DNA of 64,000 nucleotides from Ruminococcaceae bacterium UBA7127. Its GTDB lineage: Bacteria; Bacillota; Clostridia; Oscillospirales; Acutalibacteraceae. Made by a program: the position numbers and the translations under genes. The first letter of the stretch is position 1. Each line of letters opens with the position of its first letter. Below are positions 9,382 to 19,212 of the stretch, piece after piece. The notes under the pieces were generated by a model that was not told the DNA's origin, ran no database searches, and saw only the letters and a list, made by a program, of their open reading frames with translations. The stretch is taken from assembly GCA_002493005.1 (NCBI GenBank), contig DKXL01000003.1, forward strand, positions 31,029-95,028, written 5' to 3'.

Positions 9382-11423
9382 TACAGCTCCTCCTTCAGTC
9401 GTGTTATAATGCTTGCTGAGTCAATCGAAACCTTGTCGTGAACCGGCAACAGCTTTATACTGCTGCTTTTTAATCCCTCAAAAATCTCAATAAGACCAAG
9501 TTCATTCATTGCTTCGAGTATTACTCTAATTTTACCAAAAGAGAGCTTATTGTCAAGCCTATAAACTAAAGTATTTATCGGATAAAAGTATCCGTTGTTC
9601 TGCCTTAGGAATCTGTACAGCAGTGCAAAGTCGTTTCTGTCAGGCAAAATGTCAAGCACCTGCTCGTGAGTGAGTTTATTACCGCTGCAAAATCTTTCAA
9701 AATTTCTTAAACTTTCAAGACAGGCGGCAGTATCGACTGATGACGGCTTTATATCTTTAATGATAATTGACACGCTGACATTGCCGTTATATTCGTTTGT
9801 GTCAAAAGTAACGGCAAGATCCAACACGTCACCCTTTTTATATGGGAATTCATCGGTAGAAGTAAAGAATTTCATTGCATTTATTGTGGTATTGTTGCGA
9901 GAGAAAGTAAGTTTAAGATGCTTATTATTCGATAAAGGAATAATATTAGTCAGTATCATATTATATAAGCCAAAAATCGGGGTAGGATTGCCTGCACCGT
10001 ACGGCTGCATATATTCAAGGGCTTCAACCAAATCAAGACTTATGTAGGCAGGGTTAAGTTTGCACTCTATGTTAAGTTTGTCAAACGGCATTGCTCCCAA
10101 GCCCTCAGCATATTCGTTAATTCTTTTGCGGAATAATTCTATATTTTCGGTATCGAGTGAAAGTCCCACAGCCATTGGATGTCCGCCGTAGTGTGTAAGA
10201 ATATCGGAACAGGCAAAAACCGCGTCACAAAGCGAAAAACCACTGACACTTCTTCCTGACGCTTTTGAAAGGTCACCCATTCGTGAGATTATGATTACAG
10301 GCTTGCCGTATGTTTCTTTTATTCTGGACGCTACAATCCCGATTACACCTTGGTGCCAGTCATCACCGTCAATCACAATTATTCTGTCAAGCACGAGCGC
10401 AGGATTGCGCTGAATTTGCGAATCGATTTTTTCAAGAATATCTTTTTCTATCTGCTGCCGCTCGGCATTTTCACCGCAAAGCTGAGATGAGATTTCAAAT
10501 GCCTCATCAGGGTTCTCGGTAAGTAAAAGCGACACTGACTTTTGAGATTCGCCGAGTCTGCCCACAGCATTAATACGGGGCACTATTGTAAAGGAAACAT
10601 TACCTGCGGTAATATTTTTGCCTGCAAGACCTGAACCTTCTATCAGAGCGGCTATGCCTGTTCTGTCGGTATTCATTATACTTTCAAGCCCACGCTTAAC
10701 AAAAACACGATTTTCTCCTCTAAGCTCAACAATATCTCCGATTGTGCCGATGCTGAGCAAATCAGAGTAATTGTCAAGAAGTGAGTCCGTATCACAGTAT
10801 TCGCCCTCAAGTGCCATAATTACCTTAAAGGCAACGCCCACACCTGAAAGATTTTTAAATCGGCTTTTGCAGTCACTGCGGTGCAAATCCACCACTGCGC
10901 AGGCATTGGGAAGAATTCCCGTAGGCATATGGTGGTCGGTGACTACAGTATCAATTCCAAGTGAATTTGCATAGTCAATTTCATCAACAGCCGCAATACC
11001 GTTATCTACGGTGACAATCAGCTTTACGCCCTTTGAGTTGAGAATATCAACAGCCGCCTTGTTCATTCCGTATCCTTCGGTTGCACGTGACGGAATATAA
11101 TACATCACATTTGCACCGATAGTTTCAAGATAAGAGTACATCAATGCAGTTGAAGTAACTCCGTCGGCATCGTAATCTCCGTAAACACAAATTGCTTCGC
11201 CGTTATCAACGGCAGTTTTTATTCGTGCGCAAGCCTTGTCCATATCCTTGATTTCAAAGGGATCGGCTATATTACAGTCATTTGTTAAAAAATCCTGTAT
11301 TTCTGCTTCTGTTGTTATATTACGGATTTGCAGCAACATTGCAATGATTGCAGGCAGTCCGTATTTAGTTTGAATTTCCGCCGCTTTTTGCTTGTCAAGC
11401 GGAGCAACTGACCACAATTTCAA
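9381..11423 (-). CDS. recJ: Single-stranded-DNA-specific exonuclease RecJ
   Basis: The 680-aa protein has the DHH phosphoesterase motifs DYDADG (83-88) and DHH (163-165), and the DHHA1 motif GGHPMAVGLS further on. RecJ degrades 5'-tailed single strands in repair and recombination. The frame starts with TTG at 11423 behind AAAGGATG (about 7 bases away); no ATG lies nearby, so a TTG start seems real. It sits between recN and rel in the long minus-strand operon. Confidence 0.94.
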   Translation of the reverse strand: MKLWSVAPLDKQKAAEIQTKYGLPAIIAMLLQIRNITTEAEIQDFLTNDCNIADPFEIKDMDKACARIKTAVDNGEAICVYGDYDADGVTSTALMYSYLETIGANVMYYIPSRATEGYGMNKAAVDILNSKGVKLIVTVDNGIAAVDEIDYANSLGIDTVVTDHHMPTGILPNACAVVDLHRSDCKSRFKNLSGVGVAFKVIMALEGEYCDTDSLLDNYSDLLSIGTIGDIVELRGENRVFVKRGLESIMNTDRTGIAALIEGSGLAGKNITAGNVSFTIVPRINAVGRLGESQKSVSLLLTENPDEAFEISSQLCGENAERQQIEKDILEKIDSQIQRNPALVLDRIIVIDGDDWHQGVIGIVASRIKETYGKPVIIISRMGDLSKASGRSVSGFSLCDAVFACSDILTHYGGHPMAVGLSLDTENIELFRKRINEYAEGLGAMPFDKLNIECKLNPAYISLDLVEALEYMQPYGAGNPTPIFGLYNMILTNIIPLSNNKHLKLTFSRNNTTINAMKFFTSTDEFPYKKGDVLDLAVTFDTNEYNGNVSVSIIIKDIKPSSVDTAACLESLRNFERFCSGNKLTHEQVLDILPDRNDFALLYRFLRQNNGYFYPINTLVYRLDNKLSFGKIRVILEAMNELGLIEIFEGLKSSSIKLLPVHDKVSIDSASIITRLKEEL

Positions 11424-11490
11424 ATTACTGCATCCTTTCTAAAATAGTTTAATTTGTTTAGATATTTGTTAATAGTTAATTTATTTATTT

Positions 11491-13152
11491 TTATTTCTGT
11501 TTGAGCATTGACTCGGCATGAGTAAGTGCGGCTTCGGAAATATTAACTCCGCCGATTATGCGTGCAAGTTCACGAACTCTGCCGTTATGGTCAAGCTGTG
11601 ACACCTCTGTAAATGTTCTGCCCTGTTCAATTTGCTTGCAAATAAGATAGTGATAATCTGCCAGTGCAGCAATTTGCGCTTGGTGAGTTACACATAATAC
11701 CTGACTGTCAGCAGAAACCTCCTTGAGCTTTAAGCCAACCTTTTCAGCCGCAGAACCGGAGATGCCTGTGTCTACCTCGTCAAAAATAAGTGTGTCTACG
11801 CTGTCGGTGCTTGCAAGCACCGTTTTGATTGCAAGCATCATTCTGGAAAGCTCACCGCCTGATGCAATTTTGGCAACAGGTCGCGGCGCTTCGCCCGGAT
11901 TTGCAGATATTAAAAGTTCAACCTTATCGATGCCCTTAGACGAAAAATCTATCTGTTCAAACTGAGGAACAAGCTCAACATTCGGCATATTCAAAAATGC
12001 CATTTCTGTTTTTACTCTTGCGGCAAATTCCTTGGCGGTCTTTTGACGCACTGCACTAAGTTTTTTTGCAACAGCTAACGTATTTTCTTTTGCTGTATTG
12101 CAGGCGGCGATTAACTCTTCGCGATTACGGTCAAAATTTACTAACTCTTCAAGTCGAGCCTGATAGGTGTCGGCAAGCTCGGAAAGCTCATCACAAGGAC
12201 AATTATATTTGCGTGAAAGTCTGTTGAGCAAATCAAGTCGCTCTTCGATTTCTTCAAGACGGCGCGGGTCGCTTTCAAGATTATCAATAGCATCACAAAT
12301 GCTTTCTTCGCAATCCTTGAGATTGTAATATGCATCGGAAAGCGTATCAGACAGTCCCTCGTATTCGGCGTTATAAACAGAGGCTTTGCTGATTGCAGCA
12401 GCGGCTGAGTCAACAGCCTCAATTCCGCCGTCAAATTCACCGTTGCCGTCAAGCGATTGTTTTGCCTTGTTAAGAAGTGAAAATACTTTTTCAAAGCTCA
12501 TAAGCGCAGTGCGTTCGGCTTCTAACGCTTCAAGCTCTCCAACCTGCACGTCTGCTTCAAACAATTCATTTGACTGATAAGTGAGCAAATCTATTTCTCT
12601 TAATCGTTCGCTTTCATCAGAATTGGCTTCATTTAATTTCTTGTTTAGAATTTTATATTGTTTATACAGAGATTTGTATTCATCAAGCAGAGCCTTGCAG
12701 TCGCCGAAATTATCTATGTAATCGATATGTGTTTCAGGAGAAAACAACTCATAGCTTTCGTGCTGACCATGTATATTTATAAGGCTTTTTGCAAGCTCTC
12801 TGAGCATTGAAACAGTAGCAGGCTTTCCGTTGATTTTACAGTTGCTTTTGCCGTTTTGATTCAAAGTTCTTTGCAAAATCAATAAGCCTTCGTCATCAGA
12901 AAAACCAAGCTCCTCAAGTTTTGATATAACGTCATCATTAATATCCTCAAACTGAGCGCTCACAAACGCAGACTGTGCCCCCGTTCGGATGATTTCCTTT
13001 GAGGTACGCTGACCCATAATTGCGTTAATTGAGTCGATTATTATACTTTTGCCGGCACCTGTTTCACCTGTCAGCACATTGAGTCCGTTATTAAAATCTA
13101 TTGACGTTTTTTCAATTACTGCGATATTTTCAATATAAAGAGTTTTTAACAT
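11491..13152 (-). CDS. recN: DNA repair protein RecN
   Basis: This 553-aa SMC-like ATPase has the Walker A motif GETGAGKS (29-36), a central coiled-coil region and the C-terminal ABC signature with SGGELSRMMLAIK, followed by the Walker B LIFDEVDTGISG and the D-loop. RecN acts early at double-strand breaks. The order argR-recN after nadK and tlyA is conserved in Firmicutes. A 66-bp gap separates it from recJ. Confidence 0.96.
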   Translation of the reverse strand: MLKTLYIENIAVIEKTSIDFNNGLNVLTGETGAGKSIIIDSINAIMGQRTSKEIIRTGAQSAFVSAQFEDINDDVISKLEELGFSDDEGLLILQRTLNQNGKSNCKINGKPATVSMLRELAKSLINIHGQHESYELFSPETHIDYIDNFGDCKALLDEYKSLYKQYKILNKKLNEANSDESERLREIDLLTYQSNELFEADVQVGELEALEAERTALMSFEKVFSLLNKAKQSLDGNGEFDGGIEAVDSAAAAISKASVYNAEYEGLSDTLSDAYYNLKDCEESICDAIDNLESDPRRLEEIEERLDLLNRLSRKYNCPCDELSELADTYQARLEELVNFDRNREELIAACNTAKENTLAVAKKLSAVRQKTAKEFAARVKTEMAFLNMPNVELVPQFEQIDFSSKGIDKVELLISANPGEAPRPVAKIASGGELSRMMLAIKTVLASTDSVDTLIFDEVDTGISGSAAEKVGLKLKEVSADSQVLCVTHQAQIAALADYHYLICKQIEQGRTFTEVSQLDHNGRVRELARIIGGVNISEAALTHAESMLKQK

Positions 13153-13167
13153 TTTATATCAATCCTG

Positions 13168-13614
13168 TCAAATTAGCTTTTTAAGTTCATTGGTAAATTC
13201 GATTGCGTGCTCGGTTGAGCGACAAGCAATAAAAATTGTGTCATCACCTGCTATTGTGCCGACAACTGCATCATATTCGGTAGAGTCAAGCGCGGCACAA
13301 ACTGCCTGAGCCATTCCGCTGAGCGTTTTGACTACGACTATGCTTTGAGAGTTGTCGATTGAGCTTACAGATGAACCAAACAGCGAAGAAAAGTTAGAAC
13401 GTATATCAACCGAACCTTTTGACGGTGAAACGTAACGATATTTTCCGTCACTGCCAAGAGTTTTGACGAGCCGCAAATCTTTTATATCACGTGAAATAGT
13501 CGCTTGAGTAGCCTTAAAGCCCTCTTTTCTCAGTCTGGTGAGTAATTCATCCTGCGTTTCTATGGAAAATTCGGTTATTATGCTGAGTATTCTTTCGTGT
13601 CTGCCGGTTTTCAT
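13168..13614 (-). CDS. argR: Arginine repressor ArgR
   Basis: The 148-aa protein has the ArgR N-terminal winged helix (RHERILSIITEFSIETQDELL, with ATQATISRDIKDLRL as recognition helix) and the C-terminal hexamerisation/arginine-binding domain with GTIAGDDTIFIACRS. It controls arginine biosynthesis and catabolism. The ATG shares its base with the end of nadK, so the two are coupled. The nadK-argR-recN order is typical and does not by itself suggest local regulation. Confidence 0.95.
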   Translation of the reverse strand: MKTGRHERILSIITEFSIETQDELLTRLRKEGFKATQATISRDIKDLRLVKTLGSDGKYRYVSPSKGSVDIRSNFSSLFGSSVSSIDNSQSIVVVKTLSGMAQAVCAALDSTEYDAVVGTIAGDDTIFIACRSTEHAIEFTNELKKLI

Positions 13615-14471
13615 TAGACTTCTCTCTCCTTGAGTTTTTCGTTGAGATGATTGTAGAAATTGCGGTTGTGAACAGATATTAGCTTTAGCTTTAAATCGGA
13701 TTTTCTGATAATTACCTTGTCATCTGCAAGAATTTCAACGTTTTTCTCTCCGTCTACCGTGAGTATACAGCCGCATTCTGACGGAAAGCGCACCGATACG
13801 GAAAGCGTTGAATCGCCTGAAAACAGCACTGAACGTGAAAAAAGTGAATGCGGACAAACAGGTGTAAGGAGAATACACTCCATTTGCGGAGCAAGGATCG
13901 GTCCCCCTGCTGACAAAGCATACGCAGTTGAGCCGGTTGGTGTTGAAAAAAGCAAACCGTCCGCACGGTATTTTGAAATTTCTTCGCCGTCAAGCGATAG
14001 GTTTAAATCAATTATCTTTGAAAGCTGACCTCGTGCTATTACGGCGTCATTTACAGCAAGATAATGCTTTGAATTGCCGTTTTTAATAACCTCAACATCA
14101 AGCAGCATACGCTCCTCGGTAAGATATTCTCCGGTGACAAGCCGTGTTAATTTATCGATTTCATCCGGCTCAACATCAGCAGCAAAACCAAGTCTGCCTA
14201 CATTAACGCCAATGAGCAGTTTATTTGCCCTTGCAGCGTATTTTGCTGCATGGATTATTGTTCCGTCGCCGCCTACCGTAACTGCAACATCACAATTATC
14301 AAACAAAAGTGATGTTGTATCATAATACGTAATTTTAATACCCTCAAAATATGGTCTATATTCAGAGAGCATATAGATTTCCGAATTATTTTTGAGCAAA
14401 AGAATAGACACCTTTTTGGCACAGGTGATGGCATCAGCCTTTGAAAGATTTACAATAACTGCCGTTTTCAT
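13614..14471 (-). CDS. nadK: NAD kinase
   Basis: The 285-aa protein carries the NAD kinase motifs GGDGT (67-71), NDAVIARG (about 146-153), and the glycine-rich YRADGLLFSTPTGSTAY segment. It phosphorylates NAD+ to NADP+. Length and order (between tlyA and argR) match the family. Confidence 0.95.
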   Translation of the reverse strand: MKTAVIVNLSKADAITCAKKVSILLLKNNSEIYMLSEYRPYFEGIKITYYDTTSLLFDNCDVAVTVGGDGTIIHAAKYAARANKLLIGVNVGRLGFAADVEPDEIDKLTRLVTGEYLTEERMLLDVEVIKNGNSKHYLAVNDAVIARGQLSKIIDLNLSLDGEEISKYRADGLLFSTPTGSTAYALSAGGPILAPQMECILLTPVCPHSLFSRSVLFSGDSTLSVSVRFPSECGCILTVDGEKNVEILADDKVIIRKSDLKLKLISVHNRNFYNHLNEKLKEREV

Positions 14472-14486
14472 TAAGTGTTCTGCTCC

Positions 14487-15290
14487 TTATTTATCAAGTG
14501 CGCTGTGAGATTTTTGTACAAGCTCCTGCGGGGTTATGTCGGTATAAGACTTTGGGTCATCGCTTTTTTTGATATGTATAAGATATTCAATATTACCCTC
14601 AGGTCCTTTGATTGGTGAATAGTCAAGGTTGAGCACGTCAAAACCGTTTTCAAGACAGAAATCATATATATTCTGCACAACCTCGACGTGAACCGACGGA
14701 TCGCGTACAACTCCCTTTTTGCCTACCTTTTCTCTGCCGGCTTCAAATTGGGGCTTTATCAGGCAAACTGCCTGAGCATCTTCTGCCATTAGCTTTCTAG
14801 CTACAGGCAAAATCAGCTTAAGCGATATAAACGACACGTCAACCGAGAAAAAATCAATTTTATCAGGAACCTGCTCTGCAGTTACCTTGCGCATATTTGT
14901 GCGCTCAAGGTTTACCACACGCTCGTCTGTGCGCAGTTTCCACGCAAGCTGACCATAGCCTACGTCGATAGAATACACCTTGCGAGCGCCGTTTTGGAGC
15001 ATACAATCGGTAAAACCGCCTGTTGACGCACCGATGTCCATTGTAATTTTATCTTTTAAATCAAAATCAAAATTATTTATTGCCTTTTCGAGCTTAAGTC
15101 CTCCGCGGCTGACGTATTTTTGCACATTGCCTCTGACCTCGATTTTAACCTTTTCATCATACGAGGTGCCGCATTTGTCAGCCTTTTGGTTGTCTACATA
15201 TACCTGTCCTGCCATTATGACTGCCTTAGCCTTTTCACGGCTGTCGGTAAAGCCCTTTTCATAAACAAGAATGTCAAGTCGTTTTTTCAT
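14487..15290 (-). CDS. tlyA: TlyA family rRNA 2'-O-methyltransferase
   Basis: The 267-aa protein has an S4 domain (residues 1-60, KRLDILVYEKGFTDSREKAK) joined to an FtsJ-like methyltransferase domain with the SAM motif DIGASTGGFTDCMLQNGA and the later KPQFEAGREKVGKKGVV. Members methylate the ribose of 16S and/or 23S rRNA; some also act as haemolysin-like proteins. The gene lies between dxs and nadK, as in Bacillus (yqxC). Confidence 0.93.
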   Translation of the reverse strand: MKKRLDILVYEKGFTDSREKAKAVIMAGQVYVDNQKADKCGTSYDEKVKIEVRGNVQKYVSRGGLKLEKAINNFDFDLKDKITMDIGASTGGFTDCMLQNGARKVYSIDVGYGQLAWKLRTDERVVNLERTNMRKVTAEQVPDKIDFFSVDVSFISLKLILPVARKLMAEDAQAVCLIKPQFEAGREKVGKKGVVRDPSVHVEVVQNIYDFCLENGFDVLNLDYSPIKGPEGNIEYLIHIKKSDDPKSYTDITPQELVQKSHSALDK

Positions 15291-15296
15291 ATTCTA

Positions 15297-17159
15297 TTAA
15301 TTCAAATCCTTTGAAATTATATTTACCATACCTTCGTCATCAAGCTTAAGCATACTCAGAGCTTCACTGACGGACATTTGCTTTACAAATTTATCGTTAA
15401 TAGCTTTTATATGGTAGCTGCCGTCAAATTTTGTTTGGAACAGCAAGTCAGAAAAATTACGGGCAATGCCGCCGTTCTTTATGCCCTCTTCAAAAAACCA
15501 AACGTTTTCAAATTCTGATGCAATAGCTACCGCATCATCGCTTATGGGCTTGATTTTACAAAGCTTAAGTATGCAAATTTCAATGCCCGTTTTTGCAAGG
15601 GTTTCCTTTGCCTTGCAGGCATAAGAGAACAGTTTTCCGTATGTTATAAGCAGATTTTGGCAGTTTATATTGCCGTAAACATTGTATTCAATACTCTCTT
15701 CACCGAAATCGTCAGGTTTGTACAACTCACCGCCTCGCGGATAACGTACAACAGCAAGGCCATCGCAAACATAAACTGCTGTAGTAAGCGACTTTCTCAT
15801 TCCTTCAAAGTATGTCGGTGAAAAAATTGTAGTGTTTGGAATTGTGTTTAGAATTGACACGTCGAAAACGCCCTGATGCGTTTCGCCGTCACTACCGACA
15901 ATTCCGGCTCGGTCAACTGCCAGCACCAAATGAAGCTGTGACAAGGCGGCATCGTGGATAAGCTGATCATACGACCGCTGTAAAAACGTTGAGTAAACCG
16001 CAAAAACAGGACGCATATCCTTGGCGGCAAGTCCGCATCCAAATGTGACAGCGTGTTCCTCGGCAATGCCGACATCAAAAAAACGATCACGGTAATTTCG
16101 TGCAAAAGTGCTCAATCCTGTTCCCTGCGACATAGCCGCTGTGATAGCGCACAGCTTTTTGTCCGTTTCGGCAAGTTCACACATTAACTTGCCAAATTCC
16201 GCAGAAAAGCCTTTATGGCTTGAAATCGGCTCGCCTGAATCAATATCAAACTGCCCTATTCCGTGAAATTCTCCCGGATTATCCTCAGCCGGTTGATAGC
16301 CCTTGCCTTTTTTGGTAACAACATGCAAAATCACAGGCGCATTAATTTTTTTTGCCGCTTGCAACGCGTTTTCAAGCTCAGGCACATTGTGTCCGTCAAT
16401 AGGTCCGATATAAGTAAATCCAAAGCAATCAAACAGTGTATTTTTGTAAATCAAATTCTTGATTCTTGATTTCCCTCTGCGCAAAAATGACTTAAGAGGA
16501 TTGCCTATCAGAGGTATTTTTGTCAGCACCTTTTCGGTTATACGCTTTACGCGAATATACCACGGCTGAATCCTCACTGTAGTAAGGTAGCGCGGAACAG
16601 CGCCAACATTTGGCGAAATTGACATTTTGTTGTCGTTGAGAATAACAATAAAGTTTTTCTTAAATCTGCCGGCATTATTCATACCCTCATATGCAAGTCC
16701 GCCGGTAAACGAGCCGTCACCGATAACTGCTATTGTTGAGCTGTGATCTCCTGCAATTTGCTTTGCCACCGCTATGCCCAACGCGGCAGAGATTGAAGTA
16801 CTGCTGTGACCGGTATTAAAATCATCGTATTTGCTTTCGCCGCGCTTTGGAAAGCCAGAAATTCCGCCCTTTTGGCGCAAAGTATCAAAGTCGTCAAAAC
16901 GACCCGTTAAAAGCTTGTGAGTATATGCCTGATGACCGACATCCCACACAATACTGTCCCTTGGGAAATTGAATACACGGTTTAATGCAACTGTAAGCTC
17001 AACTACACCCAAATTCGGTGAAAGGTGACCTCCGTTTACAGAAACGGTTTCGACAAGTTTTTCACGAATTTCGGTACACAGCTTTGGAATATCATTTTCA
17101 TCAATCTTTTTAACATCGTGCGGCGATTTAATTTTTGAAAGCAGTTTATATTCACCCAT
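15297..17159 (-). CDS. dxs: 1-deoxy-D-xylulose-5-phosphate synthase
   Basis: The 620-aa thiamine-diphosphate enzyme condenses pyruvate and glyceraldehyde 3-phosphate in the first step of the MEP isoprenoid pathway. Key motifs are WDVGHQAYTHKLLTGR near residue 72, the TPP/Mg2+ motif GDGSFTGGLAYEGMNNAG near 145, and the transketolase pyrimidine domain with DVGIAEEHAVTFGCGLA. It is directly downstream of ispA (farnesyl diphosphate synthase), so early and late steps of one pathway are co-transcribed. Confidence 0.96.
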   Translation of the reverse strand: MGEYKLLSKIKSPHDVKKIDENDIPKLCTEIREKLVETVSVNGGHLSPNLGVVELTVALNRVFNFPRDSIVWDVGHQAYTHKLLTGRFDDFDTLRQKGGISGFPKRGESKYDDFNTGHSSTSISAALGIAVAKQIAGDHSSTIAVIGDGSFTGGLAYEGMNNAGRFKKNFIVILNDNKMSISPNVGAVPRYLTTVRIQPWYIRVKRITEKVLTKIPLIGNPLKSFLRRGKSRIKNLIYKNTLFDCFGFTYIGPIDGHNVPELENALQAAKKINAPVILHVVTKKGKGYQPAEDNPGEFHGIGQFDIDSGEPISSHKGFSAEFGKLMCELAETDKKLCAITAAMSQGTGLSTFARNYRDRFFDVGIAEEHAVTFGCGLAAKDMRPVFAVYSTFLQRSYDQLIHDAALSQLHLVLAVDRAGIVGSDGETHQGVFDVSILNTIPNTTIFSPTYFEGMRKSLTTAVYVCDGLAVVRYPRGGELYKPDDFGEESIEYNVYGNINCQNLLITYGKLFSYACKAKETLAKTGIEICILKLCKIKPISDDAVAIASEFENVWFFEEGIKNGGIARNFSDLLFQTKFDGSYHIKAINDKFVKQMSVSEALSMLKLDDEGMVNIISKDLN

Positions 17160-17194
17160 TTTTATCCTACCGTATTATAATTTGAAAATATGAT

Positions 17195-18073
17195 TTATTT
17201 GTTCCTGTTTGCAAGTTTAAATGCATATTCTTTAAGTGAAGTTGTATCAGTATCAAAAGCAGACAACGCAGCAATCGCCTTGTCTGTAAGATTGCTGACA
17301 AGTTTTTTGCATTCATCAATGCCGAGCAATGAAACATAGGTTGACTTGCTGTTCTCTTTATCACTGCCGACAGGCTTGCCGAGTTCCTCATCAGATGAGA
17401 TTACATCAAGAATATCATCCTGAATTTGAAAAGCTATTCCGATACATTCGCCGTACTCGGACGCGGCTTTTATTTTTGCTTCATCAGCACCGGCGCTTAT
17501 GCAGCCCAGTTCACAGGCGGCTTTAATCAGACAAGCAGTCTTTTTGTAATCCATTTCCTGCAAAACCTCAAGCGGTGCATTTGTATTTTCACTCATCAGG
17601 TCAATAACCTGACCGCCCACCATACCGGTGGCGCCTGCATATTCCGCAAGCACAGATGCAGCCTTACAGCAGGCATCAGCACCGCAGATTTCGACAGAAT
17701 TCTTGCAGGTAATAGTTTCAAATGCAAGAGTCTGCAATGCATCACCTGCAAGGAGGGCAATATCCTCACCATACACCTTGTGGTTTGAAGGCTTGCCGCG
17801 GCGCAGGTCATCGTCGTCCATACAAGGTAAATCATCATGTATAAGCGAATATGTGTGTATCATCTCAACAGCACAGGCAAACGGAACTGCGCATTCGGCA
17901 CGACCTGAGCACAAGGCATTAAACTCAAACACAAGAGAAGGACGAACGCGCTTGCCTCCTGCCTCAAGACTGTATTTCATTGAGTTTATAAGCTTTTTTT
18001 CCCTGCACTTGTCATCAGGCAAAAAAGTAAATAATGATTGTTCACAAAGTGCCGCGTAATCAATGCTGTTCAT
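17195..18073 (-). CDS. ispA: Polyprenyl synthetase (farnesyl/geranyl diphosphate synthase)
   Basis: The protein carries both Asp-rich motifs of trans-prenyltransferases: HDDLPCMDDDDLRRG, the first DDxxD region, and QIQDDILDV, the second. It elongates dimethylallyl diphosphate with isopentenyl diphosphate. I chose the ATG at 18073 (292 aa) because GGAGGT precedes it by 7 bases and it begins one base after the xseB stop; an in-frame codon at 18112 would overlap xseB. Confidence 0.94.
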   Translation of the reverse strand: MNSIDYAALCEQSLFTFLPDDKCREKKLINSMKYSLEAGGKRVRPSLVFEFNALCSGRAECAVPFACAVEMIHTYSLIHDDLPCMDDDDLRRGKPSNHKVYGEDIALLAGDALQTLAFETITCKNSVEICGADACCKAASVLAEYAGATGMVGGQVIDLMSENTNAPLEVLQEMDYKKTACLIKAACELGCISAGADEAKIKAASEYGECIGIAFQIQDDILDVISSDEELGKPVGSDKENSKSTYVSLLGIDECKKLVSNLTDKAIAALSAFDTDTTSLKEYAFKLANRNK

Positions 18074-18074
18074 C

Positions 18075-18287
18075 TCAGTTACCTCCGTTTGACAAATTGC
18101 TGATTCTGTCATTAATATCCTGAATTTTTCCCTTACAGGTTTCCAGTTCTTTCATACAAAAGCCAAGAAGCTCACAAGCCTTTGCATACTCCTCCATACT
18201 TTCGTTTAAAGTCAAATTGTCGTTTTCCATTCTGCTGACTGATTTCTCAAGTAATTCATTTGCCTGTTCAAAGGTCATATTTCCCAT
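18075..18287 (-). CDS. xseB: Exodeoxyribonuclease VII small subunit
   Basis: This 70-aa protein is the helical XseB type (TFEQANELLEKSVSRMENDNLTLNESMEEYAKACEL). XseB binds the catalytic XseA subunit. Its ATG overlaps the whiA stop by one base and has GGAGGACAAATA upstream. The large-subunit gene xseA, normally the direct upstream neighbour, is missing here and elsewhere in the window; its usual place is taken by whiA. Confidence 0.92.
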   Translation of the reverse strand: MGNMTFEQANELLEKSVSRMENDNLTLNESMEEYAKACELLGFCMKELETCKGKIQDINDRISNLSNGGN

Positions 18288-19210
18288 TATTTGTCCTCCG
18301 TTTGTACGTATTCAAGCAATCTTTGCATACGATGATTTGCCCCGCTTCGGCTGATTGGTACAGACAGATTTTGTCCCAAATCACGCAGTGACATCTCAGG
18401 ATTTTCAAGTCTTAAATATGCTATCTCCTTTAAGTCGTCGGGCAAAGTATCAAGCCCTGTTGTTTGTTTTATATAGTTAATTGCCTCAAGCTGCTTTGCG
18501 GATGCGGCTGCAACCTTACCAATGTTGGCAATTTCTCCGTTGGTACGGCGATTTACATTATTGCGCACCTGCTTTATAGCCTTGGTGCCCATAATCTCCA
18601 TAGCCTTTATCGGTGCGCCGATATATGTGAGCAAATCGCAAATCTGTTCGCTCTCTTTAAAGTATACTATATAGTTGCCATTGCGGATAACAGTTTTTGG
18701 AGTCAGCGTACAATCAGTGATCTCACTGATTATCTTGCACAAATCGACTGACAAATTCTTGTGTGGCACGCAAAGTTCGGCATGATAGCTCTTAATTGGA
18801 TTTGTTACCGAGCCACAGCTTAAAAATACTCCGCGCAAAAACGGAGCAACAAGGTCATCACTTGAAAGATTTGCTCTGTTGACCCTGAGTGTTATCTGAT
18901 TTTCAGTGTGCCCATAGTCGTCATAGATTTTTTTGCAATCGTTCTCATCAACAACGATAATCTTGTACAGATGGCTGTCATCCGACCTCGTTCTCAGTGC
19001 AGTCTGCTTTTCTATTATCGGCATATAAAGATTTTGCAAAAGCATAACGATTCGTTTACTCGCATAGGAGTTTTCTGTAGTAAAAACAATTTTGTTTTGT
19101 GAAAAATATTTACAGAAAAGCAACATTCCATAAAGCTCTGCTCTGAGCACTTCTCTGTCACAGCTTAAGACAGCACAAAGCTCCTTTTTTACATCTGATG
19201 AAAAAGACAT
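18287..19210 (-). CDS. whiA: DNA-binding protein WhiA
   Basis: The 307-aa protein has the LAGLIDADG-like N-terminal domain (SFSSDVKKELCAVL, then APFLRGVFLSCGSVTNP) and a C-terminal helix-turn-helix with LRLENPEMSLRDLGQNLSVPISRSGANHRM. WhiA influences sporulation and cell division in actinobacteria and chromosome segregation in Bacillus. It follows rapZ with a 2-bp gap, as in most Firmicutes, but without the usual intervening glmR/yvcK gene. Confidence 0.95.
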   Translation of the reverse strand: MSFSSDVKKELCAVLSCDREVLRAELYGMLLFCKYFSQNKIVFTTENSYASKRIVMLLQNLYMPIIEKQTALRTRSDDSHLYKIIVVDENDCKKIYDDYGHTENQITLRVNRANLSSDDLVAPFLRGVFLSCGSVTNPIKSYHAELCVPHKNLSVDLCKIISEITDCTLTPKTVIRNGNYIVYFKESEQICDLLTYIGAPIKAMEIMGTKAIKQVRNNVNRRTNGEIANIGKVAAASAKQLEAINYIKQTTGLDTLPDDLKEIAYLRLENPEMSLRDLGQNLSVPISRSGANHRMQRLLEYVQTEDK

Positions 19211-19212
19211 TT

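Noticed and set aside
17628..18059. 143-codon plus-strand frame
   Set aside because: Opposite ispA, whose catalytic Asp motifs are intact; codon use of the antisense frame is unlike real genes.
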